64,000 nt of DNA from NCBI RefSeq assembly GCF_901933205.1, contig NC_044574.1, positions 1,056,501 to 1,120,500 on the forward strand, given 5' to 3'. The stretch's first letter is position 1. Every line of letters begins with the position of its first letter. The notes below the pieces were generated by a model, which was not told where the DNA came from, made no database searches, and was given only the letters and a program-made list of their open reading frames with translations. This document shows positions 44,641 to 55,595 of this stretch, in pieces. The DNA is from Camarhynchus parvulus. Its lineage: Eukaryota > Chordata > Aves > Passeriformes > Thraupidae. Both the position numbers and the translations under genes were made by a program.

Positions 44641-46977
44641 TATCTCAGCCATTCACCTGCAGCCTGGCCTGCTGGCACCAACTCCATCCCCTGCTGGCAG
44701 AGGAGCTGAGGAAAATGGCAATAAACAAAAAAATCGTGACCTAAAGAACAAACCCAGAATGTGATTTCACCATCGAGGGGTCGATCTTTTATGCTGCCTC
44801 TGACCAAAGTCTGTGTAATGCCGGGGCTGCTTTGATCAATATCCAAAATAAAGGGGGAGAGGTGAGCCCTGGGCCAGCTGGTTTATCTGCAGGAGCATCT
44901 CAGCAGCTGCTGGCTGCCTTGGATTTCCAGGCCAAGACATGGGATGGCTTCGCTTTACACAACAGAAAATGAAAAGCAGTTTTGTGTTTCATGTTTCCCC
45001 TAAGCTGCAGCGAGGCAGAAAGCAAAGGGTGAGCCCAAAGCAGAAAGAATGAAATAAAAATAAAAATAAAAATTAAAAAAAAAAGGCCAAAAAAAAACTC
45101 AAGGCAGGGTGGGCTGCACTGAAGGTGCTCCCAAAAAGTTGTCAGGAGGCAGCTGAGGGTGATTTAAGTCCCTTAAACTCTTCCCTGAGCGGGGCTGGTG
45201 CCTGTTAGTGCTCATTTAGGCTCTGCCTCGGCGGGGTGGGTTTTTTTAGCTCGGTGCTAATTGCTTCCCAATTACTTTGAGGTTCTTCACATGTTCCCGA
45301 AGACACTGGGATTGACACTCCCAGCTCTTTGATCCCAGCTACAAAGGGGTCATTTTAGGGGAAAGAACAAGTGTCCAAAAACACAGGCAACAAGGCAGAA
45401 AGAAAAAGGGAGCGGATTCTGAGGTAAAAACAGCCTGAAAAGCTGGAGCTGCTGAAGGGTTTCTGGAGAATCCAGAGCTGGATAATTTAGATAAATGGGA
45501 GCTGACAGGGATTTACTATAAATTTGTCCTATCTCAGCACTGACATTTTTATCTGTGCTGCCTCTCCCCCAACCCTCGAGCTGCTTTGATGCACAAAGTG
45601 CATTAAAAAGGTAAAAAAAAAAAGTACAGTTAATAATAACCCCTTTTTTTACTGCAAACAACCCATGTAGGAGTATCTTGTCAGGGTGGATAGAGTCTGT
45701 ATCCTTTTGGAACAGCTCTCCTTGGGAGTTTTAGGGAAGGACAAGTTTTGTGTCTCTTAGTGCCCAGCCAGCGCAGCCTTGGGAGGAGAAACAAGGTTTT
45801 CTTTTGGGGTTATCACTGGAATCGCAAGGTTTTGCTGCAGGAGCTGCTCAGGGCTCCCTGGGCTCAAGGTGAACCTGTGGAATTCCCACCTGGGATGGCC
45901 ACGTGGAGCAGATTCCATTGGAAATGGGGGAATCCTGTGGATCCTGGTTCTCCTGGCAGCCCTGCGCTTAAATCGCTGTAATTCCTCTCCCAGGTGTGCT
46001 GCTGCTGGTGCTGCCTGCCCCAATCCTCCTTTTCGTGCTTTTTTGGGATGGGACCGGGCAGGGGGGCTCCCTCCCCTCCCTCTCAGGGGCTCAGCATCCC
46101 CACCAAAAATATTTGTGCTTTGCAGAGGGGGCAGAACAATTGAAGTTCTCCTTTCAAGGCAGGAGGGAGGCTCTTTGGGAACCACAGCTCCAGCAATGAG
46201 AGCCACCCAGCCCTGCCTTTCAGATGAAACCAAACCTTTTTTCTCTTTGTAGCACCACTTGTTCCTTTTATTCCACAGCGCAACACAAACCCCACCATGG
46301 AAACTCTGTGGTTCTTCTGTCTCAGAGCTCGGGCTTGTCGAGTTTTCCTTGGGAACTCGAAAACTTGATTTTATTAATTTTTTTTTTTTTGTGGAAAGGA
46401 GTGGGGCGCGCAATGGGAAAAAAAAATAAAATTCCCTTTCTGGTGACTCCTTGTTCATCTCAGGCACTTTGCAGGCTGTCCCATGGCCGTGTCCTGGCAT
46501 TTCTCAGCGTCTGCTGCCTGGGCTGGTGCCTGGTGCGGGGAGATAGCCGTAAACAGAGCTCTGAGATCATAGGGGAAGGCTGGGGGGAGCCACTTTGTGC
46601 ACGGCATTGATAAGGCCACAGGAAAAGCCATTAGAGCGGGCCGGTGTCAGTGACCTGCGATAACCACCCTGTCCTACGTGCTAATGGAGCCTGGCCCTGG
46701 TGGCAGCACAGTGAACTTTGGGAATTGTCACAGAGCTCCCTTAACCCCCTGACCTCCTTTTCTTCCCCGGGAGAAAAGCTCTTGGCTGCCATCAAAGCGG
46801 CGGCGCAGGAATCGGCGCGGGCCTGACAGGATCACAGGGCTGGAAATATTCCCCTTGGAAAACAGACCTGGAAAAGGGAGGGAAAAAATGGAAAAAAACC
46901 ACCCCGAGCCGGGGAGGTTTTCCTGCAATAGCCCCGATGCAGATTCCTCATCAGCTGAGGGGAGGGGGAGCAACAGA
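44641..46977. other. Unique intron with conserved-looking blocks
   Basis: About 2.3 kb without arrays or CR1. 44700-44860 (aaagaacaaacccagaatgt, gatctttttatgctgcctct-like wording) and 46560-46700 (ataaggccacaggaaaagcc, gacctgcgataaccaccctg) are candidate conserved noncoding blocks. An A-rich low-complexity stretch lies at 45050-45090. Open frames here lack splice support. Confidence 0.35.
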
Positions 46978-47525
46978 GCTTTCCCAGGGCTGGGAATATC
47001 CTGGGGGTTGGATTTAGGGCTGGGAATATCCTGGGGGTTTGGATTTAGGGCTGGGAATATCCCAGGGGTTTGGATTTAAGGCTGGGAATATCCTGGGGGT
47101 TTGGATTTAGGGCTGGGAATATCCTGGGGGTTTGGATTTAGGGCTGGGAATATCCCAGGGGTTTGGATTTAGGGCTGGGAATATCCTGGGGTTTGGATTT
47201 AGGTCCTGGGGGTCTGGATTTAGGGCTGGGAATATCCCAGAGGTTTGGATTTAGGGCTGGGAATATCCTGGGGGTTTGGATTTAGGGCTGGGAATATCCT
47301 GGGAGTTTGGATTTAGGATTGGGAATATCCTGGGGGTCTGGATTTGGGGCTGGGAATATCCTGGGAGTTTGGATTTAGGTCCTGGGGGTTTGGATTTAGG
47401 GCTGGGAATATCCTCGGAGGTTTGGATTTAGGGCTGGGAATATCCTGGGGGTCTGGATTTGGGGCTGGGAATATCCTGGGGTTTGGATTTAGGACTGGGA
47501 ATATCCTGGGGGATCTGGATTTAGC
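46978..47525. repeat. 31-bp minisatellite, about 17 units
   Basis: The unit is tttggatttagggctgggaa then tatcctggggg, with variants tatcccagggg. Two units are shortened to gatttaggtcctgggggt by loss of the ctgggaatat part. Confidence 0.95.
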
Positions 47526-47549
47526 TCTGATTGCCCCCACTGGGGGAAA

Positions 47550-47672
47550 ACTGGATCCCTGGCAGTGCCCAAGGCCAGGCTGGACACTGGGGCTGGAGCA
47601 CCTGGGACAGTGGGAGGTGTCCCTGCCCATGGATGGGACTGGATGAACACATTCCATGAGTCCATGGAATCA
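47550..47672 (+). mobile_element. CR1 LINE 3' end
   Basis: ctggatccctggcagtgccc to cattccatgagtccatgg, in the sense orientation, directly after the 31-bp array. Confidence 0.8.
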
Positions 47673-47699
47673 GCTCTGAGATCAGCCCAGGCTGTTCAG

Positions 47700-48415
47700 G
47701 GCTTTATCCCAGCTTGTGTTGAAAACCTCTGAGAACTTGTCCTGCCCTGCCCTTGTCCCCTGTGCTGGCACTGCTGGGGCAGCTCTGGAGAGCCCTGGAG
47801 AGGCTGGAGCATGGCCAGGGCAGGAACAGAGCTGGGAAGGGGCTGGAGAATCCCTGAGGAGCTGGGAAGGGGCTGGAGAATCCCTGAGGAGCTGGGAAGG
47901 GGCTGGAGAATCCCTGAGGAGCTGGGAAGGGGCTGCAGAATCCCTGAGGAGCTGGGAAGGGGCTGGAGAATCCCTGAGGTGCTGGGAAGGGGCTGCAGAA
48001 TCCCTGAGGAGCTGGGAAGGGGCTGCAGAATCCCTGAGGAGCTGGGAAGGGGCTGCAGAATCCCCGAGGAGCTGGGAAGGGGCTCAGCCTGGAGCAAAGG
48101 AGGCTCAGGGGCCCTTGTGGCTCTGCACAGCTCCTGCCAGGAGGGCACAGCCGGGGGGATTTGGGATCTTATCCCAGGGAACAGGGACAGGAGCAGAGGG
48201 AACGGCCTCAGGGGAGCTCAGGGTGGATTATTGGGAATATTCCCCATGGAAAGGAGGGTCAGGGATTGGGAATGCCCAGGGAGGTTTGGAGCGCCCATCC
48301 CTGAGGGGTTTCAAAGCCCTGTGGATGTGGCCCTGGCAATGCTGGGGATTATTCCCACCCAATGATCTTGGAGACCTTTTCCAACCTTTCCCAACCATTC
48401 CATGGTCCTGTGCCT
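47700..48415 (+). mobile_element. CR1 LINE carrying a 30-bp internal minisatellite
   Basis: CR1 body (ggctggagcatggccagggc) enters the array at 47826-48092, continues with cagcctggagcaaaggaggc and ggagcgcccatccctgaggg, and ends ttttccaacctttcccaacc. Its 3' end belongs to the ATGATCTTGGAGACC type. Together with the copy at 32.4 kb it shows that this CR1 segment is prone to expansion. Confidence 0.85.
47826..48092. repeat. 30-bp minisatellite inside CR1, about nine units
   Basis: gagctgggaaggggctggag then aatccctgag, with g or c before agaatcc. The flanking CR1 itself carries ggagctgggaaggggct on both sides of one spacer, a built-in direct repeat that could start the expansion. Confidence 0.95.
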
Positions 48416-49329
48416 TTTCCCCTGCGTTGGGGTCCATGAGGAGCTCCCGGCAGTTGCTCTGTGACCCCTCCAGGTCTCTGCCCCCACAGTGGAGCTGCAT
48501 GTGTCCCAGGACAGGCCCTGCTGTGGTCCCCACTTGTCACCAGCTCCCTTTGGGGTGAGTCCCTGAGCTCCTTGATCCCGACCCTCGGGAATTGACCACA
48601 CCAATAATTATTTATTTATCCAGCTGTGCCTCATCCATACAGGGACATGCACATTTAGGTTCAGGAATATTGTGGAAAAGCACATTAAATCCTGCCTGAA
48701 GTCAGGGATTCTGCTTTCCCAGGATCCCCAAATGCAGCACATCATTGGCATAGTTCCTGCTTAAATATGTCCTGGTTCTCCCCACTCCCCTTCTCCTCCA
48801 TTCTCCTGGAATTCTGTCCCAGGAGGACTCAGCTCAGGGGCTGAAAGTTCTGGAATTCCTCCCATCATTTTTTCAGCCTTTGCTGCAAATTCCCCACTCG
48901 TTTCCAAGGTCTTTTTGAAGGAATTTTAGCCACTGTGGAGCTGCTGGATGCGGGGAGCTCCGAGGCCATGGGGATTTTGTTGGGAATGTTCACCTTGTTC
49001 AGGGTCCAGCTGGGCCACCCTGAATTCCAGCCCCCCTCCTCCCGTGGGCAGGCGTGGGAAGGCTCTTCCCAAGATTTGCTGTTTCCGGGCTTTGGGGCTC
49101 ACGAGGGTCCCAGGAATGTTTGGGAAACGCCTCAGCTGCCCCAGAGGACTCTGTGGTGGTGTCCAGAAGGGAGATATCTCAAAAATAACAAGTGATAGGG
49201 GCGGAAGTGAAGTGATCTGGAAGGAATTTCCCCAGAGAACGTTGGTGTTCTAAGGTAAAACTCGGTTTAGCTCAAAGGGAAGTGGTGAATTCCCACTCTT
49301 TCCTCATCCTCTGGTTGTGGATTCAAACC
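48416..49329. other. Unique intronic DNA
   Basis: No array or supported exon. 48595-48720 is AT-richer (ccaataattatttatttatc). No feature is named. Confidence 0.45.
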
Positions 49330-49396
49330 ATAATGGAATGGTTTGGGTTGGAAAGGACCTTAAATCCCATCTAATCCCAAGGCAGGGGCACCCAAT
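49330..49396 (-). mobile_element. CR1 LINE 3' end, minimal
   Basis: taatggaatggtttgggttg then gaaaggaccttaaatcccat, cut after ggcaggggcaccc. Confidence 0.75.
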
Positions 49397-49921
49397 TCGG
49401 ACTGGAACAGCTTGTAGAAAAGTTGTCTAAGTCTCAAAATTTTCTGAATTTGAAGTAAAATCAGGAATCTCTGAGCCTTTTCCATGTAAATTTTGAGGAT
49501 CTCCAAGGCTGGAGGCTGCCCAGCCTCTCTGCTCCAACATTTCACCACCCTCTGGGGAATTTCCCCCCCCATTTCATTAATTTTAATTCCTCCTTTTGTA
49601 TTTATCCCCTTGCCTCTGTTTTGCTGAGCATTTCCAAGAGGATCCTGGATCCATCTGTTTTGGAATCCAGGACTGGATGTGCTTCCTCGGCCTTGTCCCT
49701 CCTCTCCTTGCCCAGCTGTCCCAGTCCCGCTGGGCTGATGCTGAAATTCCACATTTAGGGCTCATTTTGGGTCCTAGAAATGAACCAAAGCCTCTCTCTG
49801 TGCCACTTCCTGGGGGCATTTAAAGACCCAAATCCAACCTTTGTGAGCGGTGCCAGTTTTTCCTGATTATCCCTAAAATTTGAGGTCTGGTGTTGGCTCT
49901 AGCTGTGGGAATCGTGGAAAA
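49397..49921. other. Unique DNA with possible old CR1 piece
   Basis: 49497-49560 (ggatctccaaggctggaggc, then cagcctctctgctccaacat and ttcaccaccctctgggg) resembles a diverged CR1 - strand segment. The rest is unique, and no exon is seen. Confidence 0.4.
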
Positions 49922-50348
49922 ATGGCAGGAACAGGAGATGGATGGAATGGCAGGAATAGGACGTGGATGGAATGGCAGGGATAGGATGTGGATGGAATGG
50001 CAGGGATAGGACATGGATGGAATGACTGGAATAGGACATGGATGGAATGGCAGGGATAGGAGATGGATGGAATGGCAGGGATAAGAGATGGATGGAATGG
50101 CAGGGATAGGACGTGGATGGAATGGCAGGGATAGGAGATGGATGGAATGGCAGGGATAGGAGATGGATGGAATGGCAGGAACGGGACATGGATGGAATGG
50201 CAGGGATAGGACGTGGATGGAATGGCAGGGATAAGAGATGGATGGAATGGCAGGGATAAGAGATGGATGGAATGGCAGGAACGGGACATGGATGGAATGA
50301 CAGGGATAGGAGATGGATGGAATGGCAGGAACAGGACATGGATGGAAG
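49922..50348. repeat. 25-bp minisatellite, about 17 units
   Basis: The unit is atggatggaatggcagggat with aggag, aggac, aagag or aggatg between. The - strand is open in all three frames over the array because no unit variant makes a stop there. Confidence 0.95.
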
Positions 50349-50429
50349 GAAAGCTGGGAGGGTTCTGTCCCTCTGGGTGGGAAATGAGGATGTGTCAGAC
50401 AGGAACTCTCAGATTGCAAGGAGAGGCTT

Positions 50430-50850
50430 CAGATCATAAAACCATGGAACTGCTGAGGTTGGAAAAGCCCTCTGAGGTCACCCAGCCCTGCCAGGGCCAC
50501 CTCTGTCCCCTGTCCCCAAATGCCACATCCACAGGGCTCTGAAATCCCTGCAGGGATGGGGCTCCAGCCCTGCCAGGGCTGCACAGCCCTTTCTTTCCAC
50601 GAGGAATTTCCCCAAATTTCCAACCTAAACCTCCTCAGGCCCAGCCTGAGGCCGTTTCCACTCTGCTGTTGTTCCCTGGGAGCAGATCCTGACCCTCCCC
50701 AGCTGTCCCCTCCTGCCTGGGACTTGTGCAGAGCCACAGGGTCCCCCCTGAACCTTTTTCTGCAGGCTGAGCCCTCCTGGAAGCTCCTTGGGCTCAGCTC
50801 AGCTGAGCTCAGCCTATCCCTGAACCTCCATCCATAAATAAACCCCAGGG
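50430..50850 (-). mobile_element. CR1 LINE, older subfamily, long
   Basis: 3' end atcataaaaccatggaactg and gctgaggttggaaaagccct, then cctgccagggccacctctgt, ggaatttccccaaatttcca and ctgaggccgtttccactctg. It keeps the full CR1 order and is one of the better preserved copies of its type. Confidence 0.85.
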
Positions 50851-51917
50851 AATTCTCCTGTGCAGCCCAGAAACTCCAGACTTTTATTTTATTTTTTGGG
50901 AGGGTTTTTTTTGGGGGGGGGCTCTGGAGCTGTAAATCCACCCCAGCCCTGTTCCACCCGTCTCCAGCAGGGCTCAGAGCCCAGCTGCAGCCGCTCTTTT
51001 CCTGCTCTTTATGTTTCTCATCCTAAAGCCCTATAAGCACCGGGAGCTGGGAAATGATTCCCATCCTGTTTGCAATAAATCTCTGGTTTTATGAAGGGTC
51101 CCCAAAGCCGGCTGGACACGGAATTCTCCACGTGTTTACAAATATTTGCGCAGGGAAAAAAGGGTGAGCAACGTGCAGGACGGGCTTGTGACGCATATTC
51201 CCCCCTGTTTCAGTCCTTTGTTCAGGAAAACCTGGAAGCCAGGCTGGATGTGCACAATGAACAAATGCTGCCGTCGCATTCCGGGGGCGGCCGGAGCACG
51301 GGGAAACGGGAGAAACTCCCACCAAAAAAAAGGGGTTTCGGGGCCGTGTTGTGGGTGGGAAAGCTCCAGAATCTCTGTGTTCGGGGTTGGGAAAGCTCCG
51401 AAACCTCTGCGCGCAGAAGTTTGAGGATGTTCCCAAGGGCGGCGTTGCCCTTGGAGAGGGTTTTCCCTGGATCCTTTGGAATCCACGGGGTTTGGCTGTG
51501 GGGAAAAGCAGCTCTTTCATGGTTTGAAGGTGGGAGCTGGAGGTCTGGGGGGCTTGTGATCTTCGGGTTTCACCTTTTTGTGGGGGCTGAATCATCTCCT
51601 CGCAGCCCGCGGGGGCCGTGTGGGGAGCAAGGCTTTGACTCTTCCCTTAAATCCCCTCTCCTGACTCCGTCCTGCCCCGGCACCGTGGTTGTGGTGTGGG
51701 ATTGAAACCCCACGGAACCCTTCAGGATACGAACTTGTTGGGAAAACCAGAGGCTTGAAAAGCTGCTCCTGTTGCATCTTGTCATGGTTTCAGGTATTAA
51801 CCGAAGGACAAGGGCGGATCTGTGTAAAAACTCTTTATTGGGATGCTCCAGGACGTGTTTTCCACAGGTGTTGGGTGGGAAGGTTCATCCTACTTTTGTT
51901 TCTAGGCCCTGGAAGCG
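50851..51917. other. Unique intron with conserved-looking block
   Basis: A T run followed by a G run lies at 50900-50918. 50995-51260 is repeat-free (gtttctcatcctaaagccct, tccacgtgtttacaaatatt with a CACGTG E-box at about 51130). Candidate regulatory DNA, inferred only. 51290-51420 repeats agctccagaatctctg and agctccgaaacctctg. Confidence 0.35.
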
Positions 51918-52045
51918 CTCACAGCCAGGTTAGACAGGGCTTGGAGAAGCTTTGGGGGAATGGAAGGTGTCCCTGCCCATGGCAGGGGGTGGAACTGGGT
52001 GGTCTTCAAGGTTCCTTCCAGCCCAAGCCCTTCCATGGTCCCTGG
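51918..52045 (+). mobile_element. CR1 LINE 3' end
   Basis: gccaggttagacagggcttg to cagcccaagcccttccatgg, sense orientation, just upstream of the next array. Confidence 0.8.
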
Positions 52046-52094
52046 AGCACATCCAGAAGCTCCACAGGGAAGGTGTCCCCATCCTCACAGCATC

Positions 52095-53345
52095 ATGGAA
52101 GAAGGTTAGAGGGGAGCTCTGGAGATCACTGTCCAGCTCTGGAGATCACTGTCCAGCTCTGGAGATCACTGTCCAGCTCTGGGATCACTGTCTGGAGCTG
52201 GGATCACAGCTCTAGAGATCACTGCCCAGCTCTGGAGATCACTGTCCAGCTCTGGGACCACTGCCCAGCTCTGAGATCACTGCCCAGCTCTGGATCTGGG
52301 ATCACAGCTCTGGAGATCACTGTCCAGCTCTGGGATCACTGCCCAGCTCTGGGATCACTGTCTAGAGCTGGGATCACAGCTCTGGGATCACTGCCCAGCT
52401 CTGGGATCACTGTCCAGCTCTGGAGATCACTGTTCAGCTCTGGGATCACTGTCCAGCTCTGGGATCACTGTCCAGCTCTGGGATCACTGTCTAGAGCTGG
52501 GATCACAGCTCTGGGATCACTGCCCAGCTCTGGGATCACTGTCCAGCTCTGGAGATCACTGTCCAGCTCTGGGATCACTGTCTGAGCTGGGATCACAGCT
52601 CTGGGATCACTGTCCAGCTCTGGGATCACTGTCTGGAGCTGGGATCACAGCTCTGGAGATCACTGTCCAGCTCTGGGATCACTGTCTAGAGCTGGGATCA
52701 CAGCTCTGGGATCACTGTCCAGCTCTGGGATCACTGTCCAGCTCTGGGATCACTGTCCAGCTCTGGGATCACTGTCTAGAGCTGGGATCACAGCTCTGGG
52801 ATCACTGTCCAGCTCTGGACACTGATCTGTCTCACAGCTCTGATACTGTCGCTCTGGACACACTACACAGCTCTGGAGATCACTGTCCAGCTCTGGACAC
52901 TTCCGCTCTGGTCACTGTCCAGCTCTGGGATCACTCCAGCTCTGGAACTTCACTGGGATCACTTCCACTCTGGATCACTGTCACTCTAGAGATCACTGCC
53001 TCTGGAATCACTTCCACTCTGGGATCACTCACTCTGGAGATCACTCCACTCTGGGATCATGCCAGCTCTGGAGATCACTGTCCAGCTCTGGAGATCACTG
53101 TCCAGCTCTGGGATCACAGCTCTGGGATCACTGTCCAGCTCTGGGATCACTGTCTGGAGCTGGGATCACAGCTCTGGAGATCACTGTCCAGCTCTGGGAT
53201 CACTGTAGCTGGGATCACAGCTCTGGGATCACTGTCCAGCTCTGGGATCACTGTCAGCTCTGGGATCACTGTCTGGAGCTGGGATCACAGCTCTGGGATC
53301 ACTGTCCAGCTCTGGAGATCACAGCTCTGGAGATCACTGCCCAGC
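52095..53345. repeat. 19/20-bp minisatellite with degraded centre
   Basis: Units of ctctgggatcactgtccag (19) and ctctggagatcactgtccag (20), mixed with a third form ctggagctgggatcacag. About 65 units. From about 52815 to 53050 the units are broken by many small deletions, while both flanks are nearly uniform. Confidence 0.95.
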
Positions 53346-53564
53346 TCCCCACAGAGCCACAGGGCGTTCTCAGGTCCATGTCCCGTTGGGATGGAGCTCC
53401 ACAGCTTCTCTGGGCAGCCTGTCCCCGTGGTGGATCATCCTCCAGGGAAAAGGGCTTTTCCTGGGAATTCCCGTGGGAATTCCTGTATTTCAGCTTGTCC
53501 TGAGCAGGGTCTGTGGCTCTGCCTTCTCAGCTTCCCCCTTTGGTGCCTGTCCGTGGCGAGAAGG

Positions 53565-53690
53565 TCCCTCAGAGTGGTGGAGGTGTCCAAGGCGGGGCTG
53601 GCCGTGGCCCTGGGGGCCGTGCTGGAATTCGGTCCAGTTGAACTCGATGACCTCAGGGCCCTTTTCCACCCTAACTACTCCCGTGTTCCT
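53565..53690 (+). mobile_element. Possible CR1 LINE 3' end
   Basis: ggtggaggtgtccaaggcgg and ttgaactcgatgacctcagg then cccttttccaccctaac resemble the CR1 terminus of the GACTCGATGATCTCAGAGG type. It overlaps the stop codon of the - strand gene below, so the gene's last bases and 3' UTR may derive from it. Confidence 0.5.
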
Positions 53691-54070
53691 GGAACTCCCA
53701 GAACCCATCCAGCTCCTGCTGCAGCTCGGCCACCACCTCGGCCCTGCTGGTGAAGATGCTCTCCAGCCAGTCCAGGATGCGCTGGTACCGCGAGATGCCC
53801 CCGAGCTGCCTGAGCCCGGCCTCGGTCAGCCGGGCCACCCTGACCCTGCGCTGGGCCGGCTCCGTGCCGTCCGCAGGCCGGCCCTGCGTGCCCGTGGTGG
53901 CCGTGCCCGGGCTGTCCTGGCCGCTGGGGACGCGGGCGGTGCCCGGGGCCCGGGGCCCTGCTCCTCCTGCTGGGCACGGCCAGGGGTGGTGCCAGCGCCG
54001 GGGGCAGCGGCCGGCGGCCGGGGTCACGCGCGGGACGGGCGGGCGCTGTCACCTCCTGGGCCACGGCCAC
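53671..54070 (-). CDS. Unnamed gene, terminal exon with frame break
   Basis: Terminal coding exon of an unrecognised - strand gene. It follows acceptor cgtgtcccctgcag and ends at a TAG (53671-53673). The 3' half is open in a frame whose product looks like a real folded protein: RRVRVARLTEAGLRQL, then GGISRYQRILDWLESIF, TSRAEVVAELQQELDGF and WEFQEHGSS. The hydrophobic spacing is amphipathic-helical and GC3 is very high. The exon's first codons, in the frame set by the upstream exon (VAVAQEVTAPARPARDP), belong to a different frame. One base gained, or two lost, in the GC-rich run around 53940-53990 would join them. Either this is a sequence error in that run, an unseen splice form, or a gene that is decaying. 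I do not recognise the family. Its place inside the inferred EXOC6B intron on the opposite strand would make it a nested gene. Confidence 0.5.
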
Positions 54071-54289
54071 CTGCAGGGGACACGGGGACAGTGAGGCTGG
54101 CCCTGGCTGCTGGGGGAGGTGTTTGGTGCCATCTCCAGGGGTGTCCCAAGGGCTCCGTGCTGGCTCCCAGTGTCCCATGGGATCTCTGGGGTGGGTGGCC
54201 CTGGCAGCTTCATCCCATGTAGGGACGGGTCCTGGCTGCCCTGTGTCCCAGTGTCCCTGGGTGTCACCTTCAGCTGCCAGCCCAGCTGT

Positions 54290-55195
54290 CCCACCTGTGC
54301 TGTGTCCCCTGTGTCGCACCTCTGTCTGTCTCTGTCCTGTGGTTTGTCCCCTGTGTCCCACCTGTGGTTGTTTCCCTGTGTCCTACACCTGTACCTGTGT
54401 CTCACCTTTACCTGCCAGTGTCCCACCTGCCATTCTCTGCGTCCCTCCTGTGATTTGTTCCCTGTGTCCCACCTGCAGTTCCCTATGTCCCACTTAAAGT
54501 TTGGTTCCCTGTGTCCCACCTGCACCTGTGTCTCACCTTTACGTGCCAATGTCCCACCTGCTGTTCCCTGTGTCCCACCTGTGTCCCACCTGCCATTCTC
54601 TGTGTCCCATCTCTGGTTGATCCCTGTGTCCCACCTGTGGCTCCCAGTGTCCCACTTATGTTTTGTTCCCTGTGTCCCACCTGTACCTGTGTCTCACCTT
54701 TACCTGCCAGTGTGCCACCTGCCATTCCCTGTGTCCCACCTGCCATTCCCTGTGTCCCATCTCTGGCTGTTCCCTGTGTCCCACCTGTGGTTGTTTCCTT
54801 GTGTCCCAGCTCTGGCTGCCTGTATCCCACTCATTATTCCCCATGTCCCACCTGCAGTTCCCTGTATCCCACCTTTGTTCCCTGTGTCCCACCTGTGGCT
54901 CTCTATGTCCCACCTGAAATCCCTATGTCCCCACCTGATATTCCCTGTGTCCCATCTCTTGTTTTTTCCTGTGTCTCATTCCCTGTGTCCCACCTGTAAT
55001 TCCCTGTGTCCCACTGGTGGTTGCAGTCCCATGTCCCACCCTGTGATTCCACATGTCCCACCCCTTATTCCCTGTTTCCCAGCCATGATTCCCCCATGTC
55101 CCACCTGTTATTCCCTGTGTCCTATCTGTGGTTTCATCCCCATGTCCCACCTGTTATTCCCCATGTCCCACCCGTGAGTCCCTGTGTCCCATCCA
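54290..55195. repeat. 20-25 bp array in the intron of the - strand gene
   Basis: Units such as ttccctgtgtcccacctg with variable tails (tggttgt, ccattct, cagttcc). A longer block, ctcacctttacctgcca, recurs near 54401, 54532 and 54693. On the - strand each unit reads CAGGTGGGACACAGGG, so the intron is full of donor-like AG|GTGGG strings. Confidence 0.9.
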
Positions 55196-55225
55196 CAGGC
55201 AGGAGGAGCCATGGGAAGCAGTTCT

Positions 55226-55567
55226 TGGCCCATCCCATTATCCCATCCCATTATCCCATCCCATTATCCCATCCCATCCCATCCCATCCATTATCCCATC
55301 CCATCACATGGATCCCATCACATCCCATCCCATTATCCCATCCCATCCCATCCCATCCCATCCCATCCCATCCCATCCCATGGATCCCATCACATGGATC
55401 CCATCCCATCCCATCCATTATCCCATCCCATCCCATGGATCCCATCCCATGGATCCCATCACATGGATCCCATCCCATCCCATCCCATCCCATCCCATCC
55501 CATCCCATCCCATCCCATCCCATCCCATCCCATCCCATCCCATTATCCCATCCCATCCCATCCCTCC
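55226..55567. repeat. (CCCAT)n array, second locus
   Basis: cccat units as at 13.66 kb, here interrupted by cccatta, cccattat and catggatcccatcacatgg. The - strand reads GGGATGGGATGGG and can form G-quadruplexes. It lies 29 bp downstream of the donor of the 55596 exon, inside the - strand gene's intron. Confidence 0.95.
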
Positions 55568-55595
55568 CTGTGTCCCCTCCTGTCCCCTCCCTCAC

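Noticed and set aside
45996..46199. Small + open frame starting MLLLVLPAPILLF that looks like a signal peptide
   Set aside because: It is a single short frame without splice sites, homology or continuation. A hydrophobic start is common by chance in CTG-rich DNA.
53386..54222. + strand open frame of 278 codons over the - strand gene
   Set aside because: It is antisense to the better-supported - strand exon. Long open antisense frames are expected where GC3 is very high.
54119..55177. + strand Cys/His/Pro-rich open frame of 352 codons resembling a keratin-associated or zinc-binding protein
   Set aside because: The CPTC spacing comes from the 20-25 bp array. It lies in the intron of the more credible - strand gene.
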